Origin: Epilithonimonas bovis DSM 19482
GTDB lineage: Bacteria; Bacteroidota; Bacteroidia; Flavobacteriales; Weeksellaceae
Length of the DNA stretch: 64,000 nt
Reading direction: 5' to 3'
NCBI RefSeq assembly: GCF_900108115.1
Contig: NZ_FTPU01000016.1
Span: 1 to 64,000, forward strand
The notes below the pieces were generated by a model that was given only the letters and a program-made list of their open reading frames with translations, was not told the DNA's origin and did not search any database. Numbering within the stretch: position 1 is the first letter of the stretch; every line of letters begins with the position of its first letter. A program made the translations under genes and the position numbers. Positions 52,260-61,782 of the stretch are shown piece after piece.

Positions 52260-54992
52260 TTATTTCTTGTTGAAGTCTCCTGCAAAGACAGAAGTCATCT
52301 TATCTTCGCTGATGTATTTTCTTAACACATCGTTGACCTGGCTGACTTTCAGCGCCGATACTTTTGCTTCCAGCGTATCGTAATCTTCTAATGGAACGCC
52401 GTACTGCAACTGAGTATTAACAAGGTTCATCAAGGTATTATCATTACCCAAACCGGTTTTTCTGCCATTGAGCCATGATGTCAAATTAGACTTGAATTCT
52501 TCCTCTGTAAAGCCTTCTTTCACAGCTTTGTTGACTTCTTCTTTAAGCGCTTTGTTTACCGCATCTTTTTTGGTTGGGTTAAAGAATGCATACCAACTCC
52601 AGGACGCTACATTGTTGTCTACAGGAATGCTTACGAAAGAGCCTGCACCATAACTAATTCCTTCTTTCTCACGAAGTCTGGTTGGTATCCTTGCGGTAAG
52701 GAATCCGCCGCTTCCCAGCATTTCGTTGGCGATAATTAGCGCCGGATAGTCCGGAGAGTTTCTGTCCATGGAGAATGCAATCTTGCCAACAGCCGCACCA
52801 TTTTCCTTATCTGGCGTCAGGTAATCTTTGTCCAGTTTTTTGGTTGCAAATAATTCCGGTTTAATGTATTCGTACTTGGATTTGGAGTTCCATTTTCCGA
52901 ATGTGTCTTCCAAAAGAGACCCAGCCGTTTTGGTATCTAGATCGCCAACCACAGTTCCCACACCATTATTGGACCCTAAAATTTTATTATAAAAATCTAC
53001 CAACTGCTCTCTCTTGACTTTTTTGTTGTTGTCTATCTGCTCCTGTGTAGAGGCAGTATAATAGATGCTCTCTTTAGGATAATTTTTGGTAATCTTTTCG
53101 ATCTCATTAAAGGCAATAGACTGAGGATCGTTGAGAGAACCTTCCAGATATGTGTTATACTCATTGATGGTTTTTACCAATTCAGCCTCAGGGAAGGTGG
53201 ACTCTGTCAGGATTTCTTTGATTAACCCCATTACTTTTGGTAAGTTTTCTTTGTAAGTGCTTACGTTAACATATAAAGTCTGGCCTCCAAAACCGAAGTT
53301 AACATTGGATTTCCATTGATCGAGCATATCCTGAATCTGCTCCTTGGTGTGAGACTTGGTTCCTGTCTTAAGAACCTGAGCCATAAGTGATCCGACATCG
53401 GATTTGCCACTGAGATCTTTGGCATTACTCACCGGAAAACGGAAACTGGCCAGGACTTTCCCACCCTTGATTTCTTTTTTGATAACGCCATACTTCATGC
53501 CATTGCTTAGTGTACCCTCGGTAAGGTTTGCCTTCAGGTTTTTGATGCTGGCTTCAAATGGAGCGGCTTCTTTTTCCAGGGCTTTGCCTTTGTAATCCTT
53601 TGTTAATGCGGCAAGCTGGTCATTGCTGTACTCTACATTTTTTACCCGGACTTCATCTTTCGTAGGAATGAAAATACCAATGGTTCTATTGTTGGTTCTG
53701 AAGTATTTCTCAGCTGCTTTTTGAACGTCCGCTAGCGTGAGTTTTTCTACATTATCACGGTACAGAAATCCCAGTTTGTAACCGCCGGCACCAACAATCT
53801 CGGTTAAACCAATCGCATAATTGATTGTATTATTTTTAATATTCTCAATCTGTTTTAACAGTTTTGCCTTAGCTCTTGCCAAATCCTGTTCTGTATATTT
53901 GGTAGTCCCAATTTTGTCCAACTCTGCACGGAAGTCATTTTCTGTTGCTTTTACATCTTTATCGGCCGGTATCTCCAAACCAAAGTACATAAAACCAGCA
54001 TCTCTCAGCTGTTGCTGATAAGCATAAACTGAAGCTGCTTTGTGAGAATCAATCATAGATTTGTAAAGATATCCTGACGGATCGGCCGTCAAAATCTCTG
54101 ACAATGCATCCAGTGCCGCATAGTCTTTATCTGCAAAAGGTACTGTGTGGTAAAGAGCGCCCACAACTTTGCTGTCGCCTGCACGTTTGAGCTCTACAAA
54201 ACGTTCTCCGTCCTGTGCCGGCTCTACAGTATAACTCTCATCCAACACCCGTGATGGCCTCGGAAGTACAGAAAAATACTGGGAAATATAATTAAGAGCC
54301 TGTTTTTCATCAAATTTACCAGCAATAATCAGTGTCGCATTGTCTGGCTGGTAATACTTTTCATAGAACTTTCTAAGTGTAGGTGCTTTTACACGTTCTA
54401 TATCTTCTTTGCTGCCTATTGTACTGTTACCGTAGTTATGCCACAGGTAAGCTGTGGAAGCAATACGCTCCATCAACACACTACCTGGATTATTTTCTCC
54501 GATTTCAAATTCGTTTCGTACAACAGAGAATTCCTTATCCAGATCCGATTGCAGGATGGTTGCATTCAGCATTCTGTCAGCTTCCATTTGCAAAGACCAT
54601 TTTAGGTTTTCGTCGCTGGATGGGAACACTTCATAATAATTGGTTCTGTCATACCAGGTTGTACCATTAGCCCGACCACCTTTGTCTGAAAGCTGTTTCT
54701 TGATATCACCCAAATTTTTGGTACTTTTGAAAAGCATGTGCTCTAATAGGTGAGCCATACCTTTTTCGCCATAACCCTCGTTCTTTGATCCAACGTTGTA
54801 AACAATGTTCACCACCATATTACTTTGGGAACCGTCAGGGATCAGGAGAACCTTCATGCCATTGCTAAGGGAGTACTCTTTGATCCCTTCCACATTACTG
54901 ATAAATTTTGGAGTTTCAGCCTTTTGTGAAAATACAGGCGTTGCATATCCTGCATAAAACACCACCGCTGCAGTGAGTAGAAAATTTTTCAT
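52260..54992 (-). CDS. M16 (insulinase/pitrilysin-like) zinc peptidase, secreted
   Basis: The 910-aa protein has a signal peptide (1-22), then an N-terminal peptidase domain with the inverted zinc motif H81-L-L-E84-H85 in HLLEHMLF and a downstream Glu in the family position. The C-terminal half is a second M16-like domain (from about 480) without an HxxEH, as usual for the paired form. It probably degrades peptides or protein fragments in the periplasm or outside. It is a single gene, divergent from ruvC. Confidence 0.9.
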   Translation of the reverse strand: MKNFLLTAAVVFYAGYATPVFSQKAETPKFISNVEGIKEYSLSNGMKVLLIPDGSQSNMVVNIVYNVGSKNEGYGEKGMAHLLEHMLFKSTKNLGDIKKQLSDKGGRANGTTWYDRTNYYEVFPSSDENLKWSLQMEADRMLNATILQSDLDKEFSVVRNEFEIGENNPGSVLMERIASTAYLWHNYGNSTIGSKEDIERVKAPTLRKFYEKYYQPDNATLIIAGKFDEKQALNYISQYFSVLPRPSRVLDESYTVEPAQDGERFVELKRAGDSKVVGALYHTVPFADKDYAALDALSEILTADPSGYLYKSMIDSHKAASVYAYQQQLRDAGFMYFGLEIPADKDVKATENDFRAELDKIGTTKYTEQDLARAKAKLLKQIENIKNNTINYAIGLTEIVGAGGYKLGFLYRDNVEKLTLADVQKAAEKYFRTNNRTIGIFIPTKDEVRVKNVEYSNDQLAALTKDYKGKALEKEAAPFEASIKNLKANLTEGTLSNGMKYGVIKKEIKGGKVLASFRFPVSNAKDLSGKSDVGSLMAQVLKTGTKSHTKEQIQDMLDQWKSNVNFGFGGQTLYVNVSTYKENLPKVMGLIKEILTESTFPEAELVKTINEYNTYLEGSLNDPQSIAFNEIEKITKNYPKESIYYTASTQEQIDNNKKVKREQLVDFYNKILGSNNGVGTVVGDLDTKTAGSLLEDTFGKWNSKSKYEYIKPELFATKKLDKDYLTPDKENGAAVGKIAFSMDRNSPDYPALIIANEMLGSGGFLTARIPTRLREKEGISYGAGSFVSIPVDNNVASWSWYAFFNPTKKDAVNKALKEEVNKAVKEGFTEEEFKSNLTSWLNGRKTGLGNDNTLMNLVNTQLQYGVPLEDYDTLEAKVSALKVSQVNDVLRKYISEDKMTSVFAGDFNKK

Positions 54993-55092
54993 GTGTTATC
55001 TATTAATTTTAAGATTTTAAAATTAGAAATTTTTGATTAAAATAAAATTAAGCCTGACAACTTTATGAAAATCTTAACGTATTTTTGCCATT

Positions 55093-55647
55093 ATGTTAGT
55101 TGAAAAGATAATTTTGGGCATCGATCCGGGTACAAGTGTTATGGGATTTGGAATTATTTCTGTCAAAGGAAATAAGATGGAGTTGGTAGCCATCCACGAG
55201 TTAATCCTGAAAAAATATGACAACCACGAGACAAAACTTAAAATTATTTTTGATAAAACCCTCGCACTGATTGATGAGTACCACCCCGACATGACCGCAC
55301 TGGAAGCACCCTTTTTTGGGAAAAATGTACAAAGTATGCTCAAATTGGGGCGCGCGCAGGGCGTGGCGATGGCGGCAAGCCTTCACAGAGATGTACCCAT
55401 TACCGAATATTCTCCAAAAAAAGTAAAAATGGCAATCACCGGAAACGGAAATGCCAGCAAAGAACAAGTGGCTGGAATGCTCCAGAATCTTCTTAAGTTA
55501 AAAGAATTTCCTACAAAATATCTTGACGCATCTGATGGATTGGCTGTGGCTGTTTGTCATCATTTTAACTCCGGGAATTTATCGCAAGAAAAATCATACT
55601 CCGGATGGGACAGCTTCCTGAAAAAAAATCCGGATAGAATTAAGTAA
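55093..55647 (+). CDS. ruvC: Holliday junction resolvase RuvC
   Basis: The 184-aa endonuclease has the acidic sites GIDPGTSVMGFGII (D11), LEAPFFGKN (Glu near 75), and the C-terminal SDGLAVAVCHH (Asp near 151). It cuts four-way junctions in recombination. A TATTTTTG -7 element is immediately upstream (55080-55087), only about 5 bp from the start, so the message may be nearly leaderless. It is divergent from the M16 gene. Confidence 0.95.
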   Translation: MLVEKIILGIDPGTSVMGFGIISVKGNKMELVAIHELILKKYDNHETKLKIIFDKTLALIDEYHPDMTALEAPFFGKNVQSMLKLGRAQGVAMAASLHRDVPITEYSPKKVKMAITGNGNASKEQVAGMLQNLLKLKEFPTKYLDASDGLAVAVCHHFNSGNLSQEKSYSGWDSFLKKNPDRIK

Positions 55648-55658
55648 TTAAAACAAAA

Positions 55659-55695
55659 AACCTCAGAGTAAATCCGAGGCTAAAATTTCTTTTTT
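55659..55695 (-). terminator. Terminator-like hairpin between ruvC and the Abi gene
   Basis: CCTCAGAG and the pairing segment CCGAGG (55661-55679) form an imperfect stem. T-rich sequence follows on the plus strand and A-run/T-run on the minus, so it could end either ruvC or a minus-strand transcript downstream of the Abi gene. Confidence 0.45.
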
Positions 55696-55698
55696 TAT

Positions 55699-55753
55699 AG
55701 TGCAGCACTAAAGCATAAAATGAATAGTGGGACACTTTTGTTTTGCAAAGTTA
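55699..55753 (-). ncRNA. Candidate small RNA downstream of the Abi_2 gene
   Basis: On the minus strand a TAACTTTG -7-like element (55746-55753) is followed by two similar short palindromes, AGTGGGACACT (55726-55736) and AGTGCAGCACT (55699-55709), and the terminator-like hairpin at 55661-55679. Abi_2 (AbiF) genes are known to be found with a structured RNA (the abiF RNA motif). Whether this spacer matches that motif is unknown; the call is a hypothesis. Confidence 0.25.
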
Positions 55754-55783
55754 AAAAAAATTATATAAATAAGAAAAAATAAT

Positions 55784-56674
55784 TTATTTAGAGCCAACAA
55801 ATCTAATTTTATTATCTATAATATCTTTTATAACTGCATTTTTATCAGCATACTTAAGAAATAATTGCTCTAATGATTTCATCATTTCTTGAGAACGATT
55901 TTCTGATATTTGATACAAAATAAAATTTATAATTTTCATACAGGAATCTAAGCAATGCCTGTCGTTATTATTAAATTCATAGAATGGCAATTTAGGAATA
56001 CCATAAGTATTTCGTAAGTCAAACATTACGCCACTGTGAGCACAATAATTTCTCACGAAAACAATTGTTTCCATTAGTTTAATAAATTTTGAAGTATCCT
56101 TTACATTATAAATTTCTGAGATTCTTTCCTTAATATCAGAATCTAAAAATGATTTATAAATTTTCAGATTAGTTCCAAATGTAAAATACTCTAATGTTTT
56201 CCAAGCTGGCGCATATTTATCATTAATATTTTTCTTATGATGTTTAGCTATAACTTTTGTTTTTTTGAAATCATCATTATAATATTTATCAAAATCATCG
56301 ATGAAATTTTTTGTAATAACTTTTGGGTCAACAAACCAAGTTGGACTATTTTTATACTTGTTAGAAGCATAATAGATTAATTTTGTCCGATAATTAACTT
56401 CAATTCTATTGATGAACTTTATTAATAAATGTCTTAAATCAACATCTAAATAATACAAATCTAGTATTGTAGAAAATTTTGTCTCCGGTTGAAATCTATG
56501 GATTCTGTCATCGGACTCATTATCGATTTCAAAAGGATGCCAATAAAACCCTAACCTATAATATCCGATATCTAAAAGGACTTCTTTAATTTTATCTAAA
56601 GGCATATCTAAAACCATCCCTCGTTCCTCTAATTTTTCGATTTGTTGAGTTATAGATGTTGCTATTCTTCCCAT
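55784..56674 (-). CDS. Abi_2 family abortive-infection protein (AbiD/AbiF-like)
   Basis: The 296-aa protein fits the Abi_2 family: ITQQIEKLEERGMVLDM, LLDIGYYRLGFYWHPFE, YYLDVDLRHLLIKFINRIEVNYRT, and RNYCAHSGVMFDLRN. The R208-N-Y-C-A-H213 stretch has the R(4x)H form of HEPN ribonucleases, which in this family are RNA-cutting toxins. The gene is markedly AT-rich against its neighbours ruvC and the Pif1-like helicase, so it was probably acquired horizontally. No conventional protein antitoxin gene is adjacent. The downstream spacer may hold a small RNA. Confidence 0.85.
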   Translation of the reverse strand: MGRIATSITQQIEKLEERGMVLDMPLDKIKEVLLDIGYYRLGFYWHPFEIDNESDDRIHRFQPETKFSTILDLYYLDVDLRHLLIKFINRIEVNYRTKLIYYASNKYKNSPTWFVDPKVITKNFIDDFDKYYNDDFKKTKVIAKHHKKNINDKYAPAWKTLEYFTFGTNLKIYKSFLDSDIKERISEIYNVKDTSKFIKLMETIVFVRNYCAHSGVMFDLRNTYGIPKLPFYEFNNNDRHCLDSCMKIINFILYQISENRSQEMMKSLEQLFLKYADKNAVIKDIIDNKIRFVGSK

Positions 56675-56738
56675 TTGCTTTTTTATTTTTACAAAAATAT
56701 GATAAATTATTTTCTGTTATTTCCGTATTTTTGACCTG

Positions 56739-58862
56739 ATGAACGACTCTCTTTTTGATATTGTAGAACATACCAACAGAAATATTTTTCTTACCGGAAA
56801 AGCCGGTACAGGAAAGACTACATTTCTAAATGATTTTGTCAAAAAAACAAAGAAAAAACACATTGTGGTTGCACCAACAGGTATTGCGGCCATCAATGCC
56901 GGCGGTGTCACCATCCACTCGATGTTTGGCCTGCCTCTCAGGACTTTTCTCCCTACCACAGAACGGATTGATCAGAATCTTGCCAACAATATTGCGGATC
57001 TGATGCCCCATTTTAAATATAGGAAAGATAAGCTAAAACTACTGCGGGAGATCGAGATCATCATTATTGATGAAGCATCCATGCTTCGTGCTGATGTTTT
57101 GGATATGATGGATTTTGCATTGCGCCACGTCCGCAGAAACCAGCAGCGCTTTGGTGGTGTGCAGATGTTGTTTATAGGTGATCTTTACCAGTTGCCACCG
57201 GTCGTGAGGGACGAGTATATCCTATCGATGTGTTATTCATCCCCTTTTTTCTTTCATGCCAAAGCTCTGGAAGACAGCAACTTCATAACTCTGGAACTTA
57301 CCAAAGTTTACCGCCAGACTGACGAAAGTTTCCTCGAGATCCTTAATGCTATACGGGACGGTGTTGTAGAAGATGTTGATTTTGAAACCCTTAACGCACG
57401 ATACCAGCCTAATTTTGACCCTAAGGATGAGGCCTACGTTTACCTGTGTTCACATAACAAAATGGCGGACGACATCAATCAGAAAAAAATAAAGGAATTA
57501 GGTGGGAAACCTCATTTTTACAATGCTGAAGTAGTGGGCGATTTCCGCGAGACACAATACCCTAATGATGAGGTCCTTGAGCTGAAAGTTGGTGCGCAGA
57601 TTATGTTTATCCGCAATGATACATCGGCTGACAAAAAATATTACAACGGAAAACTGGGCCAAATTTCTTATCTGGATGAAGATGAGATTTCCGTACTTCT
57701 GGATGGCAGCGAGGAAGAGATTAAACTAAAGGCCGAAACATGGGAACAGAAAAAATATTCCCTGGATGCAGAAAAAAACATTCAGGAAGAGGTTTTGGGC
57801 AGCTTCAAACAGTTCCCTATCCGGCTGGCATGGGCTGTAACCATCCATAAGAGCCAAGGGTTGACGTTTGACCGTCTCATTATCGATGCAGGTAAAAGTT
57901 TTGCTTCCGGCCAGGTTTACGTGGCACTTTCACGATGCAGAACCTTGGAAGGGATTATCCTAAAATCCAAGATTACGCCTGATGTGATTTTTAGCGATAA
58001 AAGAGTAGCCAAATTTCAGGATGAAACACATGCTAATGCGAAAATTGAGGAAATCATCAATTCGGAAAAATACGATTACAGCATCCAAAAAGTAATCAGA
58101 AGAATCGACTGCAACTGGTATGCCTCGGCACTGGAAAATTGGATGGTTATGGGCCGAAGCAGTAAATTTATTGATAAGAATAAATCGCATCAGCTCTATA
58201 TCAGCTTAAAATCTGAGATTGATAACCTGGTCACAATTTTCCTGAAATTTGAGCGAATCTTGCTTCAAAAAACGCACAAATTCCTTCTGGGTGAGGAAGA
58301 ATGGCCGGAGATCGAAAACAAGGCAAAAGGTGCTGTCAATTTCTTTTTCACCAATGTTAATGAGAAAGTTTTCTCGCCGCTCAAAGATTTTTATTCTGAG
58401 ACAAAAGGTGTAAAAGGCTTAAAAGCTTTTAATGAAGATTTTCGGGTTTGGCTGGATGATATTGAAGATTACCTGAAGGATCTGAAGGATGTCCATCTTC
58501 TGGATACGCCGCTATATGATAAAGAAAAAGATGTGGAGGTTTCTCTGAAAATCAAAAAGGTCCCGACCCATGTTTTGACTTATCAGCTTTTCCAGGAAGG
58601 AAAGACGGTTTCTGAGATCGCGAAAGAAAGAGGCCTTGTGGCATCTACCATCTTTGGGCATCTGGCAAAATTTGCAGAACAAAATGTATTGGACAAAAAT
58701 GATCTGCTGAGAATCTATCCGAAAGAGAAAATCAAAATCTTTGAGATCACCTTTAAGGAAAATCCGCAGGACAATGTCAATGACTGGAAGGCTGTTTTGC
58801 CCCCGGAATTTGATTATTCAGAAATCCGCCTGATCTGGACTTATTATTTGAATTTGAAATAG
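56739..58862 (+). CDS. Pif1/RecD2-like helicase with C-terminal HTH
   Basis: The 707-aa protein has an N-terminal SF1B helicase core: Walker A LTGKAGTGKTTF (18-30), APTGIAAINAGG, Walker B IIIDEASM near 110, GDLYQLPPV and a late AVTIHKSQGLTFDRL and YVALSRCR block, as in Pif1 and RecD2. Residues about 600-640 form a helix-turn-helix (VPTHVLTYQLFQEGKTVSEIAKERGL). Such HTH-tailed Pif1-like helicases are common in Bacteroidota; the substrate is unknown. The Abi gene lies 64 bp away in the divergent direction. Confidence 0.85.
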   Translation: MNDSLFDIVEHTNRNIFLTGKAGTGKTTFLNDFVKKTKKKHIVVAPTGIAAINAGGVTIHSMFGLPLRTFLPTTERIDQNLANNIADLMPHFKYRKDKLKLLREIEIIIIDEASMLRADVLDMMDFALRHVRRNQQRFGGVQMLFIGDLYQLPPVVRDEYILSMCYSSPFFFHAKALEDSNFITLELTKVYRQTDESFLEILNAIRDGVVEDVDFETLNARYQPNFDPKDEAYVYLCSHNKMADDINQKKIKELGGKPHFYNAEVVGDFRETQYPNDEVLELKVGAQIMFIRNDTSADKKYYNGKLGQISYLDEDEISVLLDGSEEEIKLKAETWEQKKYSLDAEKNIQEEVLGSFKQFPIRLAWAVTIHKSQGLTFDRLIIDAGKSFASGQVYVALSRCRTLEGIILKSKITPDVIFSDKRVAKFQDETHANAKIEEIINSEKYDYSIQKVIRRIDCNWYASALENWMVMGRSSKFIDKNKSHQLYISLKSEIDNLVTIFLKFERILLQKTHKFLLGEEEWPEIENKAKGAVNFFFTNVNEKVFSPLKDFYSETKGVKGLKAFNEDFRVWLDDIEDYLKDLKDVHLLDTPLYDKEKDVEVSLKIKKVPTHVLTYQLFQEGKTVSEIAKERGLVASTIFGHLAKFAEQNVLDKNDLLRIYPKEKIKIFEITFKENPQDNVNDWKAVLPPEFDYSEIRLIWTYYLNLK

Positions 58863-58947
58863 TTTAAAAACAAAGTCACATTTTTTTTCAATATTGAAAA
58901 ATTTTTAAAGTTCGCAAAGTCATTTGATCACCTATTTGACATATAAG

Positions 58948-58997
58948 TTTGTCATTCCGTAGGAATCTAGACTGTTAAGATTCCTATGGAATGACAA
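58948..58997. repeat. Inverted repeat element, copy 2
   Basis: TTTGTCATTCCGTAGGAATCT and its near-perfect inverse (ending 58997) form a 21-bp stem with one G-U type mismatch and a short loop. It matches copy 1 at 50428-50477 in the terminal TTTGTCAYTCCG. Confidence 0.7.
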
Positions 58998-59205
58998 AAA
59001 AGATATAAAGGTCATAACTTAAATACCTACTGGAAAATATGATATTCTCGCTAATCAGGCAGATTTTACAGATTCGGATTTTCAGCATCTGCATAATTGG
59101 AAAAATCTGCGAGCGTTAGAAATAATGAGAAATCCTTTTAATAAAGAATATTGATGATATGTAAATATCTTATGACCTCTAAAATTATATTTAAATTATT
59201 AGAAT

Positions 59206-59240
59206 AAAAAAAATCGCAAAGTAAAATTTGCGATTTTTTT
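59206..59240. terminator. Bidirectional terminator downstream of serS
   Basis: AAAATCGCAAA (59210-59220) and TTTGCGATTTT (59227-59237) form an 11-bp stem with runs of A before and T after, 20 bp beyond the serS stop. Confidence 0.85.
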
Positions 59241-59259
59241 ATTTTTATTAGAATTTGAA

Positions 59260-60531
59260 TTAATTAATTAATTCAAATCTTGCATATTCTGCAACTTTTT
59301 TCGGAAGCCTAATACCTTCTTCTGTCTGGTTGTTCTCCAAAAGGGCTGCCATTATTCTTGGCAAAGCCATTGCAGAACCATTCAGTGTATGAACCAATTG
59401 GGACTTACCTTCGGTACCTTTGTAACGGCACTTTAACCGGTTGGCCTGGAAGGTTTCAAAATTGGAAACTGAACTTACTTCTAACCATTTTTCCTGTGCT
59501 GCGCTCCATACTTCGAAATCGTAAGTCATTGCAGATGCAAAACCAGTGTCTCCTCCGCAAAGTCTCAGGATTCTGTAAGGCAGTTCCAGATCTTCCAAAA
59601 TAGATTGGATGTGCGCTACCATCTCTTCCAAAACGGCATAAGAATTTTCCGGTTTCTCGATTCTTACAATCTCCACTTTCTCGAATTGGTGAAGTCTGTT
59701 GAGGCCTCTCACGTGTGCTCCGTAACTTCCAGCTTCTCTCCTGTAACATTGTGAAAAAGCCGTATTCTTAATTGGCAAATCCTTCTCATCCAGCAAAACA
59801 TCACGGTAAATATTAGTCACCGGAACTTCGGCTGTTGGAATCAGATAAAGATCATCTGCACCTATATAATACATCTGCCCTTCTTTGTCCGGTAATTGCC
59901 CTGTTCCGTAACCGGAAGCTTCGTTTACCACGTGTGGCGGATTCACTTCCAGATAACCGGCATCTGTGTTTTTATCGAGGAAATACTGAACCAAAGCTCT
60001 TTGCAAACGCGCTCCTTTCCCAAGATAAACCGGGAAACCCGCTCCGGCTATTTTCACACCCAGTTCAAAATCGATCAAATTGTATTTTTTTGCCAATTCC
60101 CAGTGCGGGATCGCGCCCTGTCCCAAGCCGTGGACTTCCACAGATTGGTAAATGGTTTCGTTGTCATCAGCTGAAACACCTGCCACAACTTTCTCATTGG
60201 GGATATTGGGGATCTGATAAAGGATGTTGAGCAAGCTTTTCTCAGTATCATTCAGTTGAGATTGTAATTCTTTGCTGGATTCTTTGAACTGCGATGTTTT
60301 GGATTTTGCAGCCTCTGCCTCCTCTTTTTTCCCTTCTTTCATCAGAATTCCGATTTCTTTGGAGATCCTGTTCATTTCAGAAAGTTGTGAGTCCAGCTCA
60401 AACTGTAATTTTTTTCTCTCGTCGTCAGCATCAATTGCTGCCTGGACCAAATCGAGTTCCTTGAAGTTTCTTTTCTTCAAGCCTTCCAAAACGCGCTCTT
60501 TGTTCTCGCGCAAAAAATTAACCTGTAACAT
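59260..60531 (-). CDS. serS: Serine-tRNA ligase
   Basis: The 423-aa class II synthetase has an N-terminal tRNA-binding coiled-coil arm (residues about 30-105, charged heptads), then motif 2 FSQCYRREAGSYGAHVRGL and motif 3 NGSAMALPRIMAALLEN. It charges tRNA-Ser. On the minus strand its leader contains GTTGGTTG-type short direct repeats, just upstream of the start (plus 60,534-60,565). Length and domain order are standard. Confidence 0.95.
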   Translation of the reverse strand: MLQVNFLRENKERVLEGLKKRNFKELDLVQAAIDADDERKKLQFELDSQLSEMNRISKEIGILMKEGKKEEAEAAKSKTSQFKESSKELQSQLNDTEKSLLNILYQIPNIPNEKVVAGVSADDNETIYQSVEVHGLGQGAIPHWELAKKYNLIDFELGVKIAGAGFPVYLGKGARLQRALVQYFLDKNTDAGYLEVNPPHVVNEASGYGTGQLPDKEGQMYYIGADDLYLIPTAEVPVTNIYRDVLLDEKDLPIKNTAFSQCYRREAGSYGAHVRGLNRLHQFEKVEIVRIEKPENSYAVLEEMVAHIQSILEDLELPYRILRLCGGDTGFASAMTYDFEVWSAAQEKWLEVSSVSNFETFQANRLKCRYKGTEGKSQLVHTLNGSAMALPRIMAALLENNQTEEGIRLPKKVAEYARFELIN

Positions 60532-60614
60532 AGTTTGGTTGTTGGTTGATAGTTGTTGGTTGTCAGAAATTTAATTTAAAATAATATTTCTGAGCGTATG
60601 CAAATTTAAGGATT

Positions 60615-61118
60615 TTATTTGACGATTTTTACAACGTTGGGCTGGCCAGATACTTTTGTAAATTTCAGTTGATTATTATATTTAAGCGACGATAGTTCAA
60701 ACAATGACGGCGTCCATTTGTAATCAATCTCAATCGTATCATCATCGGTCACTGTTTGGGAATTAACCGTTTTTGAATATCGTATAATAAATTTTGAGTA
60801 ATAAGTCTTCAGCTCCGGGCCAATGGAATCTCGCTTCAGTCGCACCGCACCTGCGGCATAATCCAAATAAGTAACCGTATCGGAATCCTTTATAAGGCTG
60901 AAGCCGGACACAGGCACCAATGCCGTTTCTCCCAAAAGATCCAAGAGGGATACCGATGAATAAGAATCCTTGATTCTGTTGTTCAGCAAATCCTGGCCGG
61001 CAGAATTGTGGACGTACATTTTCAGAACCTGATCAATCATCTGGATATCTTCTTCGTCCCTCTGGCAGGCACATAGTAACACCAGCGCTGTAACAATTAT
61101 GGATAATCTGAGTTTCAT
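60615..61118 (-). CDS. Lipoprotein of unknown function
   Basis: The 167-aa protein has a signal peptide with lipobox LCAC (Cys18), so it should be lipid-anchored. The remainder (mostly beta-rich, with YLDYAAGAVRLKRDS and a DDDTIEIDYKW segment) shows no motif I recognize, though the layout recalls FKBP-like or gliding-associated lipoproteins found in flavobacteria. It is about 80 bp from serS and transcribed the same way. Confidence 0.65.
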   Translation of the reverse strand: MKLRLSIIVTALVLLCACQRDEEDIQMIDQVLKMYVHNSAGQDLLNNRIKDSYSSVSLLDLLGETALVPVSGFSLIKDSDTVTYLDYAAGAVRLKRDSIGPELKTYYSKFIIRYSKTVNSQTVTDDDTIEIDYKWTPSLFELSSLKYNNQLKFTKVSGQPNVVKIVK

Positions 61119-61190
61119 CCCTGCAAAGATAAAAACTTAAGCTTTATGAGCTGTAGTATGAACAAATTTTGCCGAAAAAATGTTATCAAA

Positions 61191-61679
61191 TTACACAATA
61201 GATGATGCCCAGCTACGGTTAAACGGTTGCAAAAAATGGCTCAGGAAATCAAGGTAGGTGTTTTTTGAGAAATCAAAAACTTCAATATCTTTAGATAACT
61301 CACCATTCCTGATTTTATTCTTGAAATCTGATAATTTCAACGTTTTTACTTCACCATTTTCCAAAAAGCTGGCCTTCATACGGTCAAAAAGGCCAAGTTC
61401 AAATTCAGCATCCAGCTCGCGCATAATCTTGCCCAATGCGTCGATACTGCAACCGGAAGCTGCTTCCTTCTCTTCATCCACACAGATGATTATGAACTGG
61501 TTTTTCTCAATTTTGAAAGACGATGACAAGGGCTTGCCATGAGCCGCCCATCCACCCAGGAAATCATACAGTTTTTCGGCAATTGTTTTACTTTCTTTGG
61601 CCGTAAAAGGGCGCGAGGCAGGATATATAATCACTCTGTAATCGTTGGTCTCAACAATATTAGATTCTTCAATTTTCAT
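61191..61679 (-). CDS. Conserved hypothetical protein
   Basis: The 162-aa protein has a conserved pattern, RPFTAKESKTIAEKLYDFLGGWAAHGKPL, QFIIICVDEE and SGCSIDALGKIM. Homologues in flavobacteria are often labelled ABC transporter ATPase, but no Walker motif is present, so that name should not be trusted. The fold and function are unknown. It is a single gene between a lipoprotein gene and the Fe-S protein gene, followed by its own short spacer. Confidence 0.65.
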   Translation of the reverse strand: MKIEESNIVETNDYRVIIYPASRPFTAKESKTIAEKLYDFLGGWAAHGKPLSSSFKIEKNQFIIICVDEEKEAASGCSIDALGKIMRELDAEFELGLFDRMKASFLENGEVKTLKLSDFKNKIRNGELSKDIEVFDFSKNTYLDFLSHFLQPFNRSWASSIV

Positions 61680-61730
61680 TTCAATAATTTTTGAGATATA
61701 AAATTACGCATTTTTTATCTAAACCACTCA

Positions 61731-61772
61731 ACGGAAAAACCCCGGCATTCCGGGGTTCTGTTTTTATTTTAC
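61731..61772 (-). terminator. Terminator of the Fe-S protein gene
   Basis: AACCCCGG (61738-61745) and CCGGGGTT (61750-61757) form a perfect 8-bp stem; on the minus strand a T run (61733-61737) follows. It lies 26 bp beyond the stop of the CCG-domain gene. Confidence 0.85.
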
Positions 61773-61782
61773 TGCGATTGGC

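Larger units (their letters stand above)
58863..59259. other. 397-bp intergenic spacer with a hairpin repeat, a decayed inverted repeat and a terminator
   Basis: No gene is seen. The spacer holds copy 2 of the hairpin repeat (58948-58997), an imperfect inverted pair GCAGATTTT (59059-59067) and AAAATCTGC (59102-59110), and the serS terminator (59208-59240). The middle segment looks like a decayed repeat. Confidence 0.7.

Noticed and set aside
61191-61679. ABC transporter ATPase, a name often given to this protein
   Set aside because: No Walker A, signature or Walker B motif in the 162-aa sequence.
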